A DNA stretch of 64,000 bases from the NCBI GenBank assembly GCA_032334235.1, contig JAVSGI010000001.1, positions 62,001 to 126,000 of the forward strand, written 5' to 3'. Below are positions 37,590-46,311 of this stretch, one piece after another (position 1 is the stretch's first letter; every line of letters starts with the position of its first letter). The DNA is from Paracoccaceae bacterium Fryx2. GTDB lineage: Bacteria > Pseudomonadota > Alphaproteobacteria > Rhodobacterales > Rhodobacteraceae. A program made the translations under genes and the position numbers. A model generated the notes under the pieces. That model saw only the letters and a list, made by a program, of their open reading frames with translations, was not told the DNA's origin and searched no databases.

Positions 37590-39050
37590 ATGGCAGCAAG
37601 GCCACGGGCAGGCAAGGGCGAGGCCGCCAGACCGGGCAGCGCCCGGAACGCGGCACCCCGCGAGGCGGCGCAGCCGCTGCCGCCCTATTTCAACATCGCC
37701 CCCGATGTCGCCCTGGCCGAGCTTGACGCCCCCCTGACCACCGCGGGCTTCGGCACCATCGCCGCCGCCTGCGGCCGCGGGCGCGACGATCTGGCGTCGC
37801 GCGGGCTGAACGAGGACGGGCGCAAGTCCTTGCGGCTGTTCTCGACCTGGGAGATCACCCGCTACCTGATCCCGGTGGCCACCGCGCATTTCCGCCGGGT
37901 GCTGAAGGCCAACCCCGACCTGCCGCAGGGCATCGCCGAAACCGAGGGCGGGGCGAAGTGGTTCACCCTCGAAGAGGTGCTGCGCCTGCGCGACCATTTC
38001 GCGGCGTTGGGGTCGAAGACCAAGGAATACCGCCCCTACCGCCCGGCCGGGCTGCCCGCAAAGATCGTGGCGGTGGCGAACTTCAAGGGCGGGGTCGGCA
38101 AGACCTCGACGGCGGCGCATCTGGCGATGTCGGCAGCCCTCGACGGCTACCGGGTGCTGGTGATCGACCTCGACAGCCAGGGCTCGATGACCTCGATCTT
38201 CGGCGGCAGGGTGGCCGACGAATGGGGCACGGTGTTCCCGCTGCTGGCGCGGCACTATGCGGGCCACCTGCAGGCCGACAACCGCGCCCGCGCCGCCCGC
38301 GGCGAAACACCCCTGCCGCTCGACGACACCCTGTCCGAGGCGCTGAAGCTGCGCAGCGCCGACCTGATCCAGAAGACCCACTGGCCCAACATCGACCTGA
38401 TCGGCAGCCAGCTGAACCTTTACTGGGCGGAATTCCAGATTCCGGTCTGGCGGATGCAGGGGCGGGGCTGGAAGCTCTGGGATGCGCTGACCGAAACACT
38501 GGCGGCCGACGGCATCCTCGATGCCTATGACGTGATCTTTCTCGATACCCCGCCGGCGCTTGGCTATCTCACGATCAACGGTCTGGCGGCAGCCGATATC
38601 GTGCTGGTGCCGGTGGGCGCCTCGTTTCTGGAGTTCGACAGCACGGGGCGGTTCTTCGACATGCTGCACGCCACCTTCCGGTCGATCGAGGAGGGCGAGA
38701 ACATGGCCGCCCGCGCGCTGGGGCGCCCCGAGCTGGCGTTCGAATGGGATGCGGTGCGCCTGCTGATCACCCGCTACGATTCCGCCCAGCAGGCCGAGAT
38801 GGCCGGGCTGATGCAGGCCCACATGGGCCGCGCCATGACGCCGCAGCGCCAGGATTTCACCGCGCTGATCGGCCAGGCCGGCGAGCAGGTCAACGGCATC
38901 TACGAGGCCGATTACCGCGACTTCAACCGCGACACCTACATCCGCGGCCGCGAGACCTTCGATGCCACCTATGCCGCCTTCAAGCGGCTGCTGCTGGGGG
39001 TCTGGCGGCGCGAGGAACTGGCGGCGGCCGGCGGGATGGCGGCGAAATGA
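37590..39050 (+). CDS. parA: plasmid partitioning ATPase ParA
   Basis: 486 residues from ATG 37590, which has a strong AAGGAGG ribosome site 5-6 nt before it; the longer frame to 37506 lacks one. The N-terminal ~150 residues form a DNA-binding extension (RLFSTWEITRYLIP; WFTLEEVLRLRDHFAA). The ATPase domain starts with the deviant Walker A NFKGGVGKTSTA (~164-175), followed by VIDLDSQGSMTSIFG and VIFLDTPPALGYLT. This long-form ParA usually also represses its own promoter. It works with ParB bound to parS to segregate the plasmid. Confidence 0.94.
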   Translation: MAARPRAGKGEAARPGSARNAAPREAAQPLPPYFNIAPDVALAELDAPLTTAGFGTIAAACGRGRDDLASRGLNEDGRKSLRLFSTWEITRYLIPVATAHFRRVLKANPDLPQGIAETEGGAKWFTLEEVLRLRDHFAALGSKTKEYRPYRPAGLPAKIVAVANFKGGVGKTSTAAHLAMSAALDGYRVLVIDLDSQGSMTSIFGGRVADEWGTVFPLLARHYAGHLQADNRARAARGETPLPLDDTLSEALKLRSADLIQKTHWPNIDLIGSQLNLYWAEFQIPVWRMQGRGWKLWDALTETLAADGILDAYDVIFLDTPPALGYLTINGLAAADIVLVPVGASFLEFDSTGRFFDMLHATFRSIEEGENMAARALGRPELAFEWDAVRLLITRYDSAQQAEMAGLMQAHMGRAMTPQRQDFTALIGQAGEQVNGIYEADYRDFNRDTYIRGRETFDATYAAFKRLLLGVWRREELAAAGGMAAK

Positions 39051-39078
39051 CCGCCCGCAGCCCCTGCACGGCACGGGG

Positions 39079-39108
39079 GGGAAATGTTTCGCGCGCGAAA
39101 CATTTCCC
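39079..39108. other. parS-like centromere site 1 (30-bp perfect palindrome)
   Basis: A perfect palindrome, 15 bp per arm, centred between 39093 and 39094. Its core ATGTTTCGCGCGCGAAACAT resembles the ParB site consensus TGTTTCACGTGAAACA. It starts 28 bp after the parA stop. Confidence 0.8.
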
Positions 39109-39115
39109 GCATCCG

Positions 39116-39949
39116 TCAGAGGAAGGCGAGGTCGTTCAGGATCGACGCGCTGTCCATCCCCGCCACCGTCACCACCAGCCCGGGCCCGAAGGTCAGCACC
39201 AGCCCGGCCTCGGTGTCGGCGCCGAATTCCGCCACCACCTGGGCCCGCGTCAGGCGCGCGTTGTCCCACAGCGCGGGGTCAAGCCGCAGGGTGTCGATGT
39301 CGTCCTCGAAATCGGTGATCCGGTCCCGGCCGCCTTTGGCCTCGAACACGAAGCTGTCCGCCCCCACACCGCCGGTCAGCACGTCGGCGCCGCGCCCGCC
39401 GATCAGCTCGTCGCGCCCGCCACCGCCCAGCAGGGTGTCGGCCCCGTCCATCCCCAGCAGGATGTCGCGCCCCGCGCCGCCGATCAGCCGGTCATTGCCG
39501 GTCCAGCCTTCCAGGAAATCCGCCCCGCCCTGCCCTTTCAGGATGTCGTTGCCTTCGGCCCCGAAGATGCCGTTGTTTTCGCCATTGCCGGTGATGCGGA
39601 AATCCGCCGCCCCCTGGGTCTGGAAATGATGCACCCCGGCGGCCAGCGTCAGCGTGGCGACAAACCCGGCGGGGCCGGCCACGGTCACCCCGTCGAGCAG
39701 CACGCGGGCCGTGCCGCCCACCGCCGGGTCGTTGACCACGACCGTGTCACCCGCCACCGCCACGTTCAGCGCCGACGCCAGATCGTCGTAAGAGGCCTGC
39801 AGCACCAGCCCGCCGACATCGGCATCGAAGCGGAACAGGTCCACCGCCGTGACCGGCGGCTCGGCCAGCCCGCCCAGACTGCCCGGCACGGGATCGCCCC
39901 GGAACAGCGGGTCGGCCAGGTCGGCATTGAAGAGGCTAGAAAGTGTCAT
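39116..39949 (-). CDS. RTX-type calcium-binding protein between parA and parB
   Basis: 277 residues, no signal peptide. The N-terminal half is beta-rich (FRFDADVGGLVLQASYDDLASAL). Residues ~120-200 hold about eight GGxGxDxL/U-type nonapeptides (GAEGNDILKGQGGADFLEG, GGAGRDILLG, GGRGADVLTGGVGADSFVF). The C-terminus has RDRITDFEDDIDTLRLD, usual before type I secretion signals. It is likely exported by a type I system encoded elsewhere. It lies antisense within the parA-parB interval with a parS copy on each side, and probably entered as cargo. AAAGGA precedes the ATG. Confidence 0.85.
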   Translation of the reverse strand: MTLSSLFNADLADPLFRGDPVPGSLGGLAEPPVTAVDLFRFDADVGGLVLQASYDDLASALNVAVAGDTVVVNDPAVGGTARVLLDGVTVAGPAGFVATLTLAAGVHHFQTQGAADFRITGNGENNGIFGAEGNDILKGQGGADFLEGWTGNDRLIGGAGRDILLGMDGADTLLGGGGRDELIGGRGADVLTGGVGADSFVFEAKGGRDRITDFEDDIDTLRLDPALWDNARLTRAQVVAEFGADTEAGLVLTFGPGLVVTVAGMDSASILNDLAFL

Positions 39950-40079
39950 CGCCCGGATCCTTTCGGTTTTTCCTGCCCCGAGTCTAGGCTTCCGCTCCGG
40001 TGCCCGGAATGTTCCAGATCAAGCATCGCCGCGTCAGGGGCAGGGCGGGGCACAATGAAATCAGCAGGTTGCGGTGGAA

Positions 40080-40099
40080 ATGTTTCGCGCGCGAAACAT
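40080..40099. other. parS-like centromere site 2 (20-bp perfect palindrome)
   Basis: ATGTTTCGCGCGCGAAACAT repeats the core of the site at 39079-39108, and the bases GGAA in front are also shared. It lies 23 bp before the parB start codon, so ParB binding could also control parB. Confidence 0.8.
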
Positions 40100-40122
40100 C
40101 CGGTCGCCGGAAAGGAGCCTCC

Positions 40123-41196
40123 ATGGCCAAGCGCAGACGCCTGACCCCGGCGCGCGACGACTATTTCGACGGCCCGGCCCCCGAAACCAAGGCGATGTAT
40201 CCGCTCGGCGTCGCCCCGGCGCCGATTGCCCGCGTCACCGGCGATGCCGCCGCCACCGCCGCCCTGCGCGAGGTGACGGCCGAACTGACGGCGGCGCGCA
40301 GCGAGGGGCGCATGGTGCTGCGGCTGGACCTCGCCGCGATCGAGGAGGCCTGGCTGGTGCGCGACCGGCTGGGCAACGATGCGGAGGAGCTGGAAAGCCT
40401 GATGGCCAGCCTGCGCAGCCACGGCCAGCGCACCCCGATCGAGGTGGCCGACCTTGGCGGCGGGCGCTATGGCCTGATCTCGGGCTGGCGGCGGCTGACC
40501 GCGCTGCGGCAATTGCTGGCCGAGACCGGCGAGCCGCGCTTTGCCACAGTGCTGGCGCTGGCGCGCCTCCATGCCTCGTCGGAAGACGCCTATGTCGCGA
40601 TGGTCGAGGAAAACGAGATCCGGCTGGGGCTTTCCTACTGGGAACGGGCGCGGATCGCGGCGAAGGCGGTCGAGGCGGGGATATTCGGCTCGGAAAAAAT
40701 CGCGCTGCAGCGGCTGTTCGCGGCCGCCAGCCGGTCGAAACGCTCCAAGATCGGGACGTTTTTAGGTCTCTATCACGGCCTCCGGGGACTGTTGCGCTTT
40801 CCCGCAGCCCTGCCCGAACGGCTGGGCCTGGCCTTGGCGCGCGGGCTGGATGAGGATGCGGCCCTTGCCCCGCGCCTTGCGATTGCGCTGCGCGACAGCC
40901 CCCCGGCCAGCGCCGAGGCGGAACAGGCGGTCCTGGCGGCGCTGCTGGCGCGCAGGCCTGACCCGGGGGCGGTTCCCGACCTCCAGTCCGTGCCCGATCC
41001 CGTGGGCAACCCTGGGGTGAACCCCGAATCTGGCCCCGAATCTGGCCCCGAGTTCCCACCCCCAGTCCTGGCCTGCCCCCGTGCGCAGCGATGCCGGGGG
41101 GAGGGCGCAGCCCGATGCCGAGGGCGAGGAAATCCGCCCCGGCCTGTTTCTCAGCACGCGCGGCGGGCGGCTGACCCTGTCGGGGCCGGCCCTTGA
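40123..41196 (+). CDS. parB: plasmid partitioning protein ParB, C-terminus frameshifted
   Basis: Starts at ATG 40123 with AAAGGAG 5-6 nt upstream. The ParB N-terminal domain is clear (residues ~65-170): SLMASLRSHGQRTPIEV, GRYGLISGWRRLTALRQL and MVEENEIRLGLSYWERARIA. A helix-turn-helix follows (SEKIALQRLFAAASRSKRSK). After about residue 310 the frame turns into Arg/Pro-rich nonsense ending at 41196. In the next frame the sequence reads EIRPGLFLSTRGGRLTLSGPAL to LAQWLKTDAV with a stop at 41248, a natural ParB tail. A one-base insertion between about 41054 and 41101, where C and G runs lie, would explain this. Confidence 0.88.
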   Translation: MAKRRRLTPARDDYFDGPAPETKAMYPLGVAPAPIARVTGDAAATAALREVTAELTAARSEGRMVLRLDLAAIEEAWLVRDRLGNDAEELESLMASLRSHGQRTPIEVADLGGGRYGLISGWRRLTALRQLLAETGEPRFATVLALARLHASSEDAYVAMVEENEIRLGLSYWERARIAAKAVEAGIFGSEKIALQRLFAAASRSKRSKIGTFLGLYHGLRGLLRFPAALPERLGLALARGLDEDAALAPRLAIALRDSPPASAEAEQAVLAALLARRPDPGAVPDLQSVPDPVGNPGVNPESGPESGPEFPPPVLACPRAQRCRGEGAARCRGRGNPPRPVSQHARRAADPVGAGP

Positions 41197-41249
41197 CCCC
41201 GGTCTGCGGGTGCGGCTGGCGCAATGGCTGAAGACCGACGCGGTGTGAA

Positions 41250-41729
41250 AAGCGGCTCTGAACGCCGCAACAGAGACGGTTTTCTGCCCGACGCCCAGTT
41301 CGCGGAAGGCGTCGTTCAGGATGTTCACCCGGTGGCCCGCGCTGAGAAACAGGTTGCGGTGCTGCGTCTCTATCGTGCCATTCAGCGTGATCGCGCCGGT
41401 GGAGCGGACCCAGGCGATGTTCTCGCCCGAGGTCCAGCTGCGCCGGTGAAGGCATAGCCCGCATCCTCCATCCGGTCATGCGGGGCGCTGCCGCCGGCCC
41501 CGGTATGGCTGAAGATGTCCTGGTCCAGCATCCATTGCGCATGTGCCTCGGCGGCCTGATGCAGCAGCGCGTTCGGGGCCAGCACCTGGCGTGCCTCGGG
41601 GCCCAGCTGGCCGGGGCTCAGGCCCTGGTTCAGGTCTGTCCCGAAGCGCCGGGCCTCGGCCAGCGGGTCGAGCCGGGCGCGGTTGACGAGTTCGATCAGA
41701 AGCTGTTCGGCAGCGGTGATCTCGGGCAT
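41250..41729 (-). pseudogene. CAP/SCP-domain protein, frameshifted and truncated
   Basis: From ATG 41729, ITAAEQLLIELVNRARLDPLAEARRFG, AHAQWMLDQDIFSHTG and DRMEDAGYAFTG match the start of bacterial CAP (SCP/PR-1-like) proteins. Near 41445 the frame shifts. SWTSGENIAWVRSTGAI, QHRNLFLSAGHRVNILN and FRELGVG, the rest of the CAP core, are in another frame. An extra GC in GGCGCAGC would explain this. No stop follows until deep inside parB on the opposite strand, so the gene's natural 3' end also seems to be missing. Confidence 0.75.
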
Positions 41730-41813
41730 GGCCTGTTTTCCCTGCGATGCGGTTGCGGGCGATGATCGGGCGGCAACCCGGGCCCCGGTCAAGAGGGGCG
41801 GGTTCCCGCCCGG

Positions 41814-43969
41814 TCAGATGATGTCGATGAAGTTTGCAAGCTGGTGCAGCGTGGTCACACCGTCGAGGATCAGCCGGTCGCCGTCGCCGAAGTCGAACAC
41901 CACCCTGTCGCCCGAAACCTCGGCAAAGGCCGCCACCACCGCGGCGGCGGTCAGGGGGCCGTCCCACAGGTCGGCGCCGAGGTGCAGCCGGTCGCCCTGT
42001 CGGTGGCCGAAGTCGGTGATCCGGTCGCGCCCGTCGCCGAGCCCGAACACGAAGCTGTCCGCCCCCGGGCCGCCCGTCAGCAGATCCCTGCCGGTGCCGC
42101 CGCCCAGGGTGTCGTTGCCCTCGCCGCCCAGAAGAACGTCGTCGCCCGCCCCGCCCGCGATCCGGTCCTGCCCCCCCCGCCCGCCGCCCGGTCGTTTCCG
42201 CTTCCGCCGTCGATCCGGTCATTGCCCCCTCCGCCCTTGAGGGTGTCGGCACCGCTGCCGCCGTTCAGCGTATCCGCGCCCGCCGCCCCGAAGATCAGGT
42301 CGTCGCCGGTATCGCCGAACATCCGGTCGTTGCCGCCCGCCCCCCGCAGCGTGTCATCGCCCCCGAGCCCGTCCAGAATGTCGGCCCTGGCCGTGCCGCG
42401 CAGCAGGTCGGGGCCGGCCGTGCCGGTCGTGGCCCCGCTGGGGCTTTCGGCCAGCAGCACCGGCGCATAGCGCGACAGGCCCAGCAGGCCCGCGCTGGTG
42501 AAGAAGCCCGGCAGGATCGGCGTGCCGTCGGCGCTGATCAGGGTGATGACGGTCCCGCCGAACTGCAACCAGGCGCCGGTGGCGGTGGCGGTGATCTGCA
42601 GTTGCCCCACGCTGTGCAGCATCGGCATCAGCGTCAGGTCGAGCCGGTCCACCCCGGGCTGGAAATCGGTGATGACATTGGCCTGGCCGTTGGCCGGGAT
42701 CACGAAGATGTCGGCCCCCTCGCCGCCCGACAGGCGCGCAGCCCCGGCCCCGCCCACCAGGATGTCGTCGCCCGCCCCGCCGGTCAGGGCGGCGGCCCCG
42801 CTGCCGGTCGCCATCAGCAGGTCGTTCCGCGCCGTGCCGCCGATCCTTGCCGCAGCACTGGCCAGCGACACCCCGAAGCTCCCTAGGTCGAGGTCGAACT
42901 GCGTCAGCCCGGCCTCGCCTTCGCCCGCGGCAAAGACCAGCACCCGGTTGCCCACCACCGCCGCAGCCAGCGCCGTGACATTGGTCAGCGTGGTCGCCAG
43001 CGTGTCCGCGATGCTGGAAAGGTGGATCAGCCGGCCGTCCGGCAGCAGGGTGAACAGGCTGATCCCGTCATCCGCCCCGCCGGCCAGCACGAACGCCCGC
43101 TCGCCGATCTGGAAGCTGGTCAGGGCGGTGACCGACTGGAACCGGGTGTCCAGCCCGTCGATCACATGGTCGACCGGCAGCAGCCGCCCCTCGGGCGTCA
43201 GCCGCGCCACCGACAGCGACGAGCTGCCGGTGCCCGCCATGATCACGTAGCTCGCCCCGTGCAGCGTGACACCCGCCACCGCGCCGGGCCGCGACAGGCC
43301 GATGCCGCTGGCGCTGTCGAGCACGTCGGTCTCGACCAGGGTGCCGTTGGCCTGCAGGCTGTAGGCCGTCACCCGGTCGCCAAGGGTGGATGCCGCGATC
43401 AGGAAGGACCGGGCGCCGACATCGAGGGTGATCAGGCTTTCGGCGGCGCAGCCGCTGCCGCCCGTGCCGGTGCCGGCCGCCGCCATCTGGCGCAGGTCGC
43501 CCGCCGCGGTCAGCTCGTAGCTGACCGGCCGGTCGCTGCCCGGCCGGCTGGCATAGACGAAGGTGTGCCCGCCGATCGACTGGCTGGCGGTTGCCAGCAG
43601 GTCGGGGGCGGGCCTCTCGCCATCGGCAAAGGTCACGCGCCCGCCGAACCGGCCATCGCCCGTCAGCCCGACGCCAAGGCCCGCGCCGTTCTGCAGCCCG
43701 ACCGGCAGGATGACGCTGCCCGCCGCCCCGGTCAGCATCCCGATCTGCGGCACGGCCAGATGGCCCAGCCCCGGCTGGTGGGCCTGCGTGCCCAGCAGGC
43801 CCGCCGCCCCGTCGCCGGCCAGATCGAACACGCTCAGCCCGCCGTCGGGGCGGGTCATGGCATAAAGCCGCGGCTGCCCGCCGATCCAGGCGATGCCGAG
43901 ATCGGTTATGCCGGTGACAAACTGCTCGATTGCGGCCACGAACGTGGCCACATGCCTGAAAAGACCCAT
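41814..43969 (-). pseudogene. RTX calcium-binding protein with beta-propeller-like N-terminus, frameshifted
   Basis: The first ~390 residues hold repeated blades (GIAWIGGQPRLYAMTR; GARSFLIAASTLGDRVTAYSL; GERAFVLAGGADDGISLF) like a beta-propeller. RTX nonapeptides follow (GGAGDDILVGGAGAARLSGG; GLGGDDTLRGAGGNDRMFG; GGSGADTLKGGGGNDRIDGG). At an eight-C run (42171-42178) the frame breaks. The continuing RTX block and the secretion-type end (SFVFGLGDGRDRITDFGH to LHQLANFIDII, stop at 41814) are in the next frame. Restoring one base gives a complete ~718-residue protein. The shifted version would lack the type I secretion signal. Confidence 0.85.
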
Positions 43970-44202
43970 TCCACGTTCCCCGCACACCCCTGTGCGCGGC
44001 CGAGACTGGGGCAGAAGGTTTAACGCGGGTTAAGGCGAATGCGGCCGAAACGGGGCGTTTGGCAACAATCCAAGGCAACCCCCCCCGCGGCCCCGGCGGC
44101 ACCCTTCCGGCGGCAGCCCGGCGACGGATCGCCGATTGACAAGGGGCGGGGCCTGATGTCCTTTCTGCGCAGCAGATTTTGGTCACGGAAAGGATCAACA
44201 CC

Positions 44203-44481
44203 ATGGCAGATCAGATCGCCGAAGACGCCACCGACACGGCAGACGCGAAATCGGACGCGGGCAAGGTCGCACGCCTTCTGGTGCGCGCCCTGTGGCAGGT
44301 CGAATGGAGCGCGGCCAACCCCGACGCCAAGCCCGGCGCCCGCAAGGCAGCCTGGCAGGAGGTGCGCGAAAGCCGCGCCGAACACATCAAGACCGCCCGC
44401 AAGGCCCTGCGCATCCTGGAACGGCGCGGCGTGACGCTGACCGTCGCCCCCGGCACGGACGTGGACGCCGACGAGGAGTGA
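44203..44481 (+). CDS. small hypothetical protein
   Basis: 92 residues from ATG 44203, with AAAGGA 8 nt upstream. The sequence is helical and charged (KVARLLVRALWQVEWSAANP; KAAWQEVRESRAEHIKTARKALRILERRG) with an acidic end. No family recognised, no signal or membrane segment. Codon use matches its neighbours. A stem-loop follows it. Confidence 0.65.
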   Translation: MADQIAEDATDTADAKSDAGKVARLLVRALWQVEWSAANPDAKPGARKAAWQEVRESRAEHIKTARKALRILERRGVTLTVAPGTDVDADEE

Positions 44482-44513
44482 GCGGCACGGCCTGATCCGG
44501 GCCGGGCCAGGAC

Positions 44514-44550
44514 GTTACCGCTCTGCGACCCCTGTCGTCGGGGCGGTAAC
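44514..44550. terminator. stem-loop between convergent genes
   Basis: GTTACCGC (44514-44521) pairs with GCGGTAAC (44543-44550), and the inner bases can pair further. It lies in the 74-bp gap between two convergent genes, so it may end transcription from both sides. Confidence 0.55.
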
Positions 44551-44555
44551 CTCGG

Positions 44556-45512
44556 TCATTTCGGCCGGGTCAGCAGGCTGACCAGTTTTCCCGCGACCCC
44601 TGCCGGGGTTGCCGCCATCTGTTCGGCAATGCGCAGGATCTCCTTGCGGCCGGGTTCTGCAATCGGTTCGGCAGGCTCGTCCGGCATCGTGTCGGGGAAC
44701 ACCACGCCGTAAGTTTGGCGCAGCCGCGCGTTGTGGTCGGCAAAGCGCGCCAGCAATTCGCCGCGCAACCGCGAGCCCAGGGCATGGCGTCTGGTGTCCG
44801 GGCCAAGGGCCTTCTCGATCCGCCGCCAGTCATGCCTGATATCCAGACGGTTCATCGCCGCCATGATCGCCGCACAGGTCATGCTGGGGCTGACATTGCG
44901 GCTTTTCGGGTCGGGGCGCAGCGGAATGCCGGTGGCCGCCGCAAAGCTTTCGACGATCCCCGCGCCGAGCGAGGCCTCGAACCCCAGCGCCGTCACCGAC
45001 GCGACCTCGGCCCAGGCGTCCAGCGTGTCCATGTAGGTCATGTGCCGGATGATCTTGGGTTCCGTGATGAAGTCGGTGATGTGCTTCGTCGTGTTGGCGC
45101 TTTTTGCGTACTGGTTCCACAGCGACTCGATGAAAGAGTCCTGTCGGCGCAGGACGCAGATCACCCTGATGTCGAAATCGGGTTGGAAAGCCGTCATCTG
45201 GGCAAGCAGGCCGCTCCGTCGCACCGCAGGACTGGAAAGCCCCTCGCCGCTCAGCACCAGCGTGTCGCAGCCCGAGCGGTCGAATTCGCGCAAGAGCAGG
45301 TCCCGCTCTGCCGTGAAGGCGTCGCCGCCCTTCAGCAAGGCGGCGAACAGGCTGTTGTGCTTGGGATGCTCCGGATGGGGTGGCCGGTCGGTTGCCGGAT
45401 AGCAGAAGCCCTTCGCCGCAAGCCCCGCACGGTTCTGCGCCATCAGGGCCTGCAGGGTGGTGGTCGCGGTCTTGTGGGTGCCGACATGCAGCAGAAGCGT
45501 CTTCTTCGTCAT
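44556..45512 (-). CDS. sulfotransferase-like protein
   Basis: 318 residues from ATG 45512, with AGAGGACGAGG ending 6 nt upstream. It begins KTLLLHVGTHKTATTTLQALM, a typical PAPS-loop start closely like that of the protein at 28792. VICVLRRQDSFIESLWNQY at ~115-133 is the second motif. Probably modifies a surface glycan. It lies 33 nt after the next sulfotransferase-like gene on the same strand, so the pair and the GlfT2-like gene form one operon. Confidence 0.78.
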   Translation of the reverse strand: MTKKTLLLHVGTHKTATTTLQALMAQNRAGLAAKGFCYPATDRPPHPEHPKHNSLFAALLKGGDAFTAERDLLLREFDRSGCDTLVLSGEGLSSPAVRRSGLLAQMTAFQPDFDIRVICVLRRQDSFIESLWNQYAKSANTTKHITDFITEPKIIRHMTYMDTLDAWAEVASVTALGFEASLGAGIVESFAAATGIPLRPDPKSRNVSPSMTCAAIMAAMNRLDIRHDWRRIEKALGPDTRRHALGSRLRGELLARFADHNARLRQTYGVVFPDTMPDEPAEPIAEPGRKEILRIAEQMAATPAGVAGKLVSLLTRPK

Positions 45513-45545
45513 GATCGCCCTCGTCCTCTCATCCGGCACATCCGG

Positions 45546-46307
45546 TCAGATCGTCCAGCCCAGTTCGCGCCCGCGCGTCACATAGGCTTCGGCGTTGATC
45601 CTGGCATACAAATCCTCGGCCCGGTCGGACCAGAGGGCTTCGCGGTCGATCTCCAGCCCGGTGGCCTTGGTCTTGGTTTCGGCGTTCCTGGTCAGGTCCA
45701 GCGCCTCGGCGGCCTGTTCGGGCCCGATGCCGAAGCGGGCGGCCAGATCGGCGGCGCCTTGCGGGTTTTTCAGAAGGTCCTCGAAGTTCAGCATGTGGAA
45801 CTGATCGGTCTGGAACCGGCCGCACAGCGGTTCGTTGCGCAGCAGCGTGAGCGCCAGCATCTGCGAGAACACCGCCATGTGGCCTTCGCCATGCCGTTCG
45901 AGATAGGCGCAGAAGGCGTCGCGGTCATCGGGGATCTGGTCGCGCGCCATCCACTTCAGGTCTTCGCGACGAAAGCGGAAATCGACGAATTCCGCCATCA
46001 GGGTTTTTCTGGGATGGCGATAGGCGCAGACGAAGAAGAAATCCGGGAACAGCCACGCCATCAGCGGCACCGGGAAATGCCCGAATGCCAGATCGAGGTC
46101 GTTCATCTCGCGCAGCGTCTTCATGAAGGGCTGCCGCTCCATCGCCCGCGAGGGAAAGCGGGCATTGGTCTCCATGTCCAGCTTGGCGGTGTTGAGGAAC
46201 CTCTTCTGATTGATGTGCATCCCGGTGTTGTTGAACCCCAGGCGCGCAATGAAATCGGCGAGGAAGTAGGTTCCGGCCTTGGGGATCGTGTAGATGTAAA
46301 CCTTCAT
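45546..46307 (-). CDS. sulfotransferase-domain protein
   Basis: 253 residues. VYIYTIPKAGTYFLADFIARL at the very N-terminus gives a PKAGT-type 5'-phosphosulfate loop, as in classical sulfotransferases. VCAYRHPRKTLMAEFVDFR at ~93-111 is the 3'-phosphate site. MLNFEDLLKNPQGAADLAARFG at ~178-199 is the usual third motif. It starts 4 nt after the GlfT2-like gene. Acceptor unknown. Confidence 0.8.
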   Translation of the reverse strand: MKVYIYTIPKAGTYFLADFIARLGFNNTGMHINQKRFLNTAKLDMETNARFPSRAMERQPFMKTLREMNDLDLAFGHFPVPLMAWLFPDFFFVCAYRHPRKTLMAEFVDFRFRREDLKWMARDQIPDDRDAFCAYLERHGEGHMAVFSQMLALTLLRNEPLCGRFQTDQFHMLNFEDLLKNPQGAADLAARFGIGPEQAAEALDLTRNAETKTKATGLEIDREALWSDRAEDLYARINAEAYVTRGRELGWTI

Positions 46308-46311
46308 CGGA

